Program-made: the position numbers and the translations under genes
From: Nocardioides sp. QY071
GTDB lineage: Bacteria > Actinomycetota > Actinomycetes > Propionibacteriales > Nocardioidaceae
Reading direction: 5' to 3'
Length of the DNA: 64,000 bases
NCBI RefSeq assembly: GCF_029961765.1
Contig: NZ_CP124681.1
Coordinates: 1,922,001-1,986,000 of the forward strand
Shown here: positions 60,821 through 64,000 of the stretch, piece by piece
How the letters are laid out: each line of letters begins with the position of its first letter
How positions within the stretch are numbered: the first letter of the stretch is position 1
Notes under the pieces: generated by a model
Seen by the model: the letters and a program-made list of their open reading frames with translations, nothing else
Databases searched by the model: none
Told to the model about the DNA's origin: nothing

Positions 60821-62134
60821 TCATGGCGAGGTACGTTCGCTGAACACGCTGTCGCGGATCTTCTTGATGACGCTGTCGAGGTCGTCGACGACCTGCTCGA
60901 CGCTCTCGCGTGCACCGCTGGCCCGTGGAGCCGCGCCCTGCAGGGCGAGGCCGGCGGCGAAGAGATCACGGACGACGGTCTCCCCGAGCTCTTGGGCGAT
61001 GCGGTCTCGGTCGCGCAGCATCTCCATGTGCTGTTGGTCCTGGCGTGCCAACGCCAGCTCCCATGCCATCGCGGCGTGGTTCGCGAAGGTCGTCACCATC
61101 GCCTCGTCGGTCGCCGAGAACGGACGTCCTGAGGCACCTCGAGTCACCCACAAGACCCCACGGATGCTGGTTGCGCCGGCCAACGGCACGATCAACGCGG
61201 GTCCGGTGTCGACCTTGTCGGCCAAGAACACGGTGCGGTTCTCCCAGGCTCCCGTGTCGGCGACGTCGGCGATTCGCAAGGCGCCTGCTCCGGACAGTAC
61301 GAGCTCGCTGAGTGTGCCACTCAGAGGGTATCTGGCTTCACTCACCTGCTCGGCGGCCTCCCCGATCGCCACCGCGATCTCCAGGTGCCCTTGATCCTCG
61401 CTCGGCTGAGCGACGACGACCAGGTCTGCGCCGGCGAGCCCGTACACGCTTCGGCTGATCGCCGGAAGCGGATCCTCGCCAGCCAGGACACGCCGGGTCA
61501 GGGATGTGGCAGTGCCCAGCCAGCTCTCTCGCTGCCGGGCCTCCTCGAACAGGCGTGCGTGCTCGATCGCTGTCCCTGCAGTCGCGGCGAGAGCCGACAC
61601 GAGTTCCTCGTCCTCGCTCGTGAACTCCTTCCCCTCGCGGCGGGTCAGGTACAGGTTGCCGAAGACCTCGCCACGGACGGATATCGGAACGCCGAGGAAC
61701 CCTTGCATCGGCGGATGATGGGCGGGGAAGCCGATGGAGTGTGGATCCTCCCGCAGGTCGGCGACGCGGATGGGACGCGGGTCGTCGATGAGAAGACCGA
61801 GCAAGCCACGTCCCTGCGGGAGGTGACCGATCGCGGCGACGGCGTCATCGTCTAAGCCGACGTGAACGAATCGTTCCAACCCGCTCCGGTCGGAGCTGAC
61901 GACGCCCAAAGCGCCGTAGTCTGCCTCGACGAGGTCGCAGGCGGACTCGACGATGCGAGTCAACACGGTGTCCAGGTCCAGGTCGGCGACGATGATCCGA
62001 CTCGCACGAAGCAGCCCGCGCAAACGGTTTTGCGCGGTCAGCATCTGCTGCGCGTTCTGAATGAGGCTCGCCAAGCTCTGGTCGAACTCCAGGCGGTGCC
62101 CCTCGAGCGGTCCGCCCGCGGATGTTCCCTCCAT
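60821..62134 (-). CDS. GAF-GAF sensor protein with a degenerate, truncated histidine-kinase end
   Basis: The product has about 437 residues. Two GAF domains can be seen: about 60-200 (ADYGALGVVSSDRSGLERFVHVGL ... QGFLGVPISVRGEVFGNLYLTRREG) and about 225-365 (GTATSLTRRVLAGEDPLPAISR ... SIRGVLWVTRGASGRPF). The end resembles the HisKA_3 segment of DevS/DosS, but where these have R-D-L-H-D it reads RIAQELGETVVRDL, with Gly384 replacing the phosphoacceptor His. The protein stops at ERTSP with no ATPase domain. It cannot be a kinase. The ATG at 62134 lies six bases after TACCGT, a possible leaderless promoter. It is divergent from a LuxR-type regulator that also lacks the normal phosphorylation site. 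Confidence 0.8.
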   Translation of the reverse strand: MEGTSAGGPLEGHRLEFDQSLASLIQNAQQMLTAQNRLRGLLRASRIIVADLDLDTVLTRIVESACDLVEADYGALGVVSSDRSGLERFVHVGLDDDAVAAIGHLPQGRGLLGLLIDDPRPIRVADLREDPHSIGFPAHHPPMQGFLGVPISVRGEVFGNLYLTRREGKEFTSEDEELVSALAATAGTAIEHARLFEEARQRESWLGTATSLTRRVLAGEDPLPAISRSVYGLAGADLVVVAQPSEDQGHLEIAVAIGEAAEQVSEARYPLSGTLSELVLSGAGALRIADVADTGAWENRTVFLADKVDTGPALIVPLAGATSIRGVLWVTRGASGRPFSATDEAMVTTFANHAAMAWELALARQDQQHMEMLRDRDRIAQELGETVVRDLFAAGLALQGAAPRASGARESVEQVVDDLDSVIKKIRDSVFSERTSP

Positions 62135-62570
62135 CAGGGCACGGTAGGCACCGGACGCCACGAATTCCACGGATCGCGACCGATTGGTGAGGTTTACCCG
62201 ATATGTGGTCCTGTGCGCCGAGAGGCCCACCTCCACAGCACGCTGAGGGAGAAGGTGCCGCAGCTGGACGATCTGGACCCGGAGAGCCACAACGTGCAAA
62301 GCGGCAGTGCGGCACCGCTGAGCGCGACCGCGGAGTGAGGGCAGTGAGAGCGATCGCGAGACGATCGCGCCTGGATGGGCCGGGAGGGTTGACGGACCTG
62401 TCTTTGTTGCAGCAGCCATGTCTTGCGAAACGTCGCTGTCACGGCTCGTCCACGCCCGCACACTCACTTCGAGGGAGCACGGCTGACTGGAGGGTCGGCA
62501 CAAGGAACGGGCTTGGCGACCGAGTGGCCGCTCGTCGACGCGCGACCTCCAGATGTGTGGAGGGAGCACC
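62135..62570. other. divergent intergenic region between GAF-sensor and LuxR-type genes
   Basis: This 436-base region is open in one minus-strand frame that continues into the GAF gene, but the translated extension (Arg/Ser/Leu-rich) matches nothing and has no start signal. It is less GC-biased than the surroundings and probably contains the promoters of both genes. No operator could be defined. Confidence 0.4.
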
Positions 62571-63290
62571 ATGGCACGCCCGATCAGGATGACGATCCTC
62601 GACTATCACCTGCTGTTCGCCGAGTCTGTGGGAGCGGCCTTCGAGAGCGACGGCTACCTCGTCGCCCATCTCGACCTGCACGGGCCCCGGACCTCGCTGG
62701 CGGGAGCGCTCGCCGCAGTTCTGCGGAGCGCTCCTCGCCTCGTGCTCCTCGAGCTCGATCTGGGCGAGCTCGGCGATGGCATCCGTTTGGTGGCCCCCCT
62801 GACCTCGGCAGGGGTCGCGGTCGTGGTGCTCACCGGGAACCGGGAGCCTGCCCGGTGGGGTGAGTGCCTGCGTCACGGAGCCAAGACAGTCATCTCGAAA
62901 TCCTGCACACTGGACGAGATGAGGCGCACGGTCCGCCGTGTGCGGGACGGTCTGCCAGCGATGCCCCTCTCGGAGCGTGCCGCCCTCATCGAGGCAGCCT
63001 CACGCGAGAACGAGGAGCTCCGCGAGCTGCGGTCCCGCTTGGAACGCCTCACTCCCCGTGAGACTGAGATTCTCGCCGCCCTGATGACCGGCGCGCAGGT
63101 CAGCGACATCGCCAAAGCTCACGTCGTCGCCGTAGCCACCGTCCGCACCCAGGTCAAGACCATCCTCGCCAAGATGGAGACCACCTCGCAGCTCGCCGCG
63201 GTCGGAGCCGCCTACCGCGCGAACTGGCGGCCTCTTCTCGACGCGAGGACACAGATCCAGGAGGCGCAGGCGCGTCTACTGGTGGGCTGA
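62571..63290 (+). CDS. LuxR-type response regulator with altered phosphoacceptor
   Basis: The product has 239 residues. The receiver-like part starts MTILDYHLLFAES, with Asp11-Tyr12 where an acidic pair is expected. The phosphoacceptor position is Glu61 (LVLLELDLGELGDG) instead of Asp; Thr89 and Lys111 (ISKSCTL) are kept. A coiled linker with a Glu/Arg-rich helix (SRENEELRELRSRLERL) leads to a complete LuxR helix-turn-helix (LTPRETEILAALMTGAQVSDIAKAH ... TVRTQVKTILAKM). Glu can mimic phospho-Asp, so the protein may be constitutively active or controlled by contact with the GAF protein. GGAGGG precedes the ATG at 62571. Confidence 0.85.
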   Translation: MARPIRMTILDYHLLFAESVGAAFESDGYLVAHLDLHGPRTSLAGALAAVLRSAPRLVLLELDLGELGDGIRLVAPLTSAGVAVVVLTGNREPARWGECLRHGAKTVISKSCTLDEMRRTVRRVRDGLPAMPLSERAALIEAASRENEELRELRSRLERLTPRETEILAALMTGAQVSDIAKAHVVAVATVRTQVKTILAKMETTSQLAAVGAAYRANWRPLLDARTQIQEAQARLLVG

Positions 63291-63448
63291 CGACGAACGA
63301 CTCCCGCCCTTGCCGCGTGTCAATCCTTCTGATCTGCCGCTCACCGGGCTGCGAAGAGCGGAGAGAAGGCCGGGGGGCGCCGACGCGAAAGCCCAGCGAG
63401 TCCGCCCTCACGCAGAGACTCGTTCCAGTCCCGACAACGGCGGCGTCC
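63291..63448. other. gap without recognised features
   Basis: These 158 bases lie between convergent gene ends. No perfect hairpin or frame is evident. Confidence 0.4.
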
Positions 63449-63853
63449 TCAGCTACTCGACGGTGCCTGCGACGTACCTCCGGAGGAGTCGTCCTGCTGC
63501 TGCGACGACCCGGGCGGCACCTGCCCCATGTTCGGCGGGCCGTCCTGGCCGTCGCGCCCGCCCCAGCCGGGGAAGCCGCGCTCGCCGGAGCCACCCATCC
63601 GCTGGTGGCGGAAGTCCGGGCGGTCGTCGTGGCCGGCGACCAGCGCGGTGCCGGCGCCGGCGCCCGCACCGAGGACGAGGCCGGCCAGGCCGACCGCGAC
63701 CATCGCACGCAGGTGGAACACCCGGTCGCGCCAGCGGGTCTTCAGGACCGGCGCCGGGGCAGTCGGCTCGATGGGAGCGGGTGGTACGTCGGGGGTCGGC
63801 TCACGGGTCGGCTCAGGGGTCGGCTCAGGGGTCGGGTCGTCGTTCTGGCTCAT
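63449..63853 (-). CDS. small single-pass membrane protein with Pro-rich cytoplasmic and Gly/Gln-rich external parts
   Basis: The product has 134 residues. The N-terminus has repeats of the form TPEPTPEPT (about 8-25), then one transmembrane helix (AMVAVGLAGLVLGAGAGAGTALVAG, about 55-80). A Gly/Asp/Gln/Ser-rich tail follows (GGSGERGFPGWGGRDGQDGPP). Such proteins often sit beside OmpR-type two-component genes in this family, but the function is unknown. I chose the ATG at 63853 because the sequence before it is not conserved-looking. It is divergent from the gene at 63969. Confidence 0.6.
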   Translation of the reverse strand: MSQNDDPTPEPTPEPTREPTPDVPPAPIEPTAPAPVLKTRWRDRVFHLRAMVAVGLAGLVLGAGAGAGTALVAGHDDRPDFRHQRMGGSGERGFPGWGGRDGQDGPPNMGQVPPGSSQQQDDSSGGTSQAPSSS

Positions 63854-63910
63854 GCCTCCACGCTGCCTCCGGACCCTGTGCTGATGCTGTGGTCCGGCCG
63901 TGAGGAGCCG

Positions 63911-63945
63911 CAGGATCCGCACAAGGGATCCACAGGATCCGCACA
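63911..63945. promoter_or_regulatory. direct repeats, possible response-regulator binding sites
   Basis: CAGGATCCGCACA occurs at 63911-63923 and again at 63933-63945, a spacing of 22 bases or two helical turns. The repeats lie in the 115-base divergent region, 24-58 bases before the start at 63969. This is the form of OmpR-type binding sites. Confidence 0.5.
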
Positions 63946-63968
63946 GGTTCCTGGCACAGTCTGAGGTC

Positions 63969-64000
63969 ATGAGCCAGACCGCGACCCGTCCCGACGGCAC
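63969..64000 (+). CDS. 5' end of a gene leaving the window on the right
   Basis: ATG at 63969 opens M-S-Q-T-A-T-R-P-D-G, which runs off the end. The direct repeats upstream and the neighbouring small membrane protein suggest an OmpR-type response regulator, but too little is present to confirm it. Confidence 0.45.
   Translation, partial: MSQTATRPDG

Noticed and set aside
62135..62572. N-terminal extension of the GAF protein to 583 residues
   Set aside because: The extra 146 residues are Arg/Ser-rich with no domain, the ATG at 62134 begins a normal helical start, and the longer frame would cross the promoter region of the divergent regulator gene.
59150..64000. Integrated genomic island at tRNA-Asn
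   Set aside because: No integrase, no duplicated tRNA 3' end and no mobility gene is visible in the remaining 4.8 kb; kept only as a low-interest suggestion.

Overview
This 64 kb window is chromosomal DNA from a very high-GC actinobacterium. Gene content and order point to Nocardioides or a close relative in Nocardioidaceae. The evidence is a strong G/C third-position bias, many GTG starts, ATGA/GTGA start-stop overlaps, leaderless-type promoters, and a gene pair for 10-methyl fatty acids that are typical of this family. From memory, the backbone follows the Mycobacterium tuberculosis order hrcA-dnaJ2-rsmE ... phoH-ybeY-CBS protein-small CDA-like protein-era-recO-uppS-(zinc genes)-glyS ... 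dgt-dnaG.

Region 1 (1-9.4 kb): an iron-box-controlled gene leaves the left edge. It is followed by CIRCE-controlled hrcA-dnaJ, rsmE, an AlkZ-like winged-helix protein, a GerMN/Gmad2 lipoprotein, an HTH regulator, a HIT protein, and the coupled phoH-ybeY-CorC/HlyC operon. Region 2 (9.4-31 kb) is accessory DNA placed inside the usually tight ybeY-CorC-era cluster. It holds a membrane protein, a metallo-beta-lactamase-fold protein, a permease/amidohydrolase pair, an ABC-2 exporter with its two-component system, a TmsA/TmsB-like pair, and an extracellular-protein cluster. That cluster has a 1765-residue RTX/Ig-repeat/beta-helix protein, three phage-tail-collar-like proteins, a GNAT, and two DUF6916-like proteins, one of them encoded antisense to the GNAT.

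Region 3 (31-45 kb): era, a structured non-coding element, two septum-formation-family lipoproteins, a flavodoxin-fold protein, an HPII-type catalase, leuA with a Leu-codon leader peptide, recO, uppS, and znuABC read from a Zur-box promoter that looks leaderless. Region 4 (45-59 kb): glyS, dusB, cell-wall and secreted proteins, a LysR/MFS divergent pair, dgt, an L,D-transpeptidase, and dnaG. The dnaG gene is interrupted by a 313-residue intein inside its zinc ribbon. Region 5 (59-64 kb): tRNA-Asn, a second HTH_42 protein, and a divergent pair made of a GAF-GAF sensor and a LuxR-type regulator. Both members of that pair have lost residues needed for phosphotransfer.

The observations most worth following up are the dnaG intein, the phosphotransfer-deficient sensor/regulator pair, the adhesin-collar-GNAT-DUF6916 cluster with its antisense overlap, the leaderless Zur-controlled znuA, and several palindromic repeat elements, one of which lies inside a coding sequence. 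No phage, transposase, integrase, rRNA or CRISPR was recognised.
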